The translations under genes and the position numbers were made by a program. The notes under the pieces are model-generated. The model saw nothing but the letters and a program-made list of their open reading frames with translations, did no database searches and had not been told where the DNA came from. This document shows, piece after piece, positions 51,268-51,383 of a stretch of 51,383 nucleotides of DNA; the stretch's first letter is position 1; every line of letters starts with the position of its first letter. The stretch is from Salinimicrobium sediminilitoris (GTDB lineage Bacteria > Bacteroidota > Bacteroidia > Flavobacteriales > Flavobacteriaceae). The stretch lies in contig NZ_JAIVCC010000015.1 of the NCBI RefSeq assembly GCF_020866905.1, positions 1 to 51,383 of the forward strand, read 5' to 3'.

Positions 51268-51383
51268 GGTTCAAAGTTTGAGGTTCATGGTTTAAGGTTT
51301 TAATAGTGTGGAGTCCTAAATAGAGTTGACCATTTTTAGAAGTTGGTTATTAATCTATTCATTGTAAAATTACTAATTCCTTT
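51268..51383. other. Window end after lipB
   Basis: 116 bases without a gene. The first part has short repeated GGTT-CA-rich motifs (GGTTCAAAGTTTGAGGTTCA and a variant), a common kind of low-complexity intergenic DNA. No terminator hairpin was recognised. Confidence 0.5.

Noticed and set aside
51268-51300. GGTTCAAAGTTTGAGG-type repeats after lipB as a regulatory array
   Set aside because: Only two or three imperfect short copies; low-complexity intergenic sequence is the simpler reading.

Overview
The window reads as chromosomal DNA of a flavobacterium (Bacteroidota, family Flavobacteriaceae; gene content resembles marine genera such as Gramella or Salegentibacter, but the genus is inference). 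Supporting signs are a type IX secretion CTERM protein paired with a PorP/SprF protein, a GYDIA-type GHMP kinase beside a class II HMG-CoA reductase, exosortase XrtF with its partner, HYC_CC_PP and DUF3347 proteins, and repeated Bacteroidota promoter -7 boxes (TAnnTTTG) close to start codons. No rRNA, tRNA, CRISPR array, prophage or intact insertion sequence was seen.

Layout. 1-2.4 kb (minus): mevalonate-pathway pair (HMG-CoA reductase, GHMP kinase). 2.6-8.2 kb (plus): peptide-use operon, a DPP IV-like peptidase and two proton/oligopeptide symporters joined by TAATG overlaps, followed by a secreted thioredoxin-like protein. 8.9-13.7 kb (minus): surE, a small membrane protein, lpxB, an NlpC/P60 lipoprotein and comEC, tightly packed. 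13.8-16.0 kb (plus): tail-specific protease. 16.3-23.4 kb (minus): purH followed by the rod-shape operon mreB-mreC-mreD-mrdA-rodA. 23.5-26.2 kb (plus): a FtsX/MacB-type permease and a serine hydrolase. 26.3-27.8 kb: a GAF-domain methionine sulfoxide reductase-like gene divergent from exosortase xrtF and its associated gene. 27.84-28.38 kb (minus): remains of a NmrA-like gene.

28.4-42.8 kb (plus) is the most distinctive part, a copper/silver handling island: a Cys-rich HYC_CC_PP protein, a CusA-type RND pump, a TolC-like channel, a CusB-like adaptor, a DUF3347 lipoprotein, an AraC-type regulator with an N-terminal CxxC heavy-metal-associated-like domain, a second DUF3347 lipoprotein, a DUF305 membrane protein, a CopA-type P1B ATPase with four N-terminal HMA domains plus two Cys-rich metal-binding domains, and an ArsP_1-type permease. 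Inferred working model: CopA moves Cu(I) from cytoplasm to periplasm, DUF3347/HYC proteins bind it there, the RND system expels it, and the HMA-AraC protein senses it. The DUF3347 domain is present three times, once fused to the adaptor, with a shared CPM...CG tail.

42.8-51.3 kb: a large zinc metalloprotease (minus), a T9SS type B adhesin-like protein and PorP/SprF (plus), lysS (minus), a 51-residue YqaE/Pmp3 protein (plus) and lipB (plus). Convergent gene pairs are separated by strong hairpin terminators. One of these (48399-48525) carries an apparently inserted REP-like palindrome in its loop. All family assignments come from reading motifs; no database search was run.
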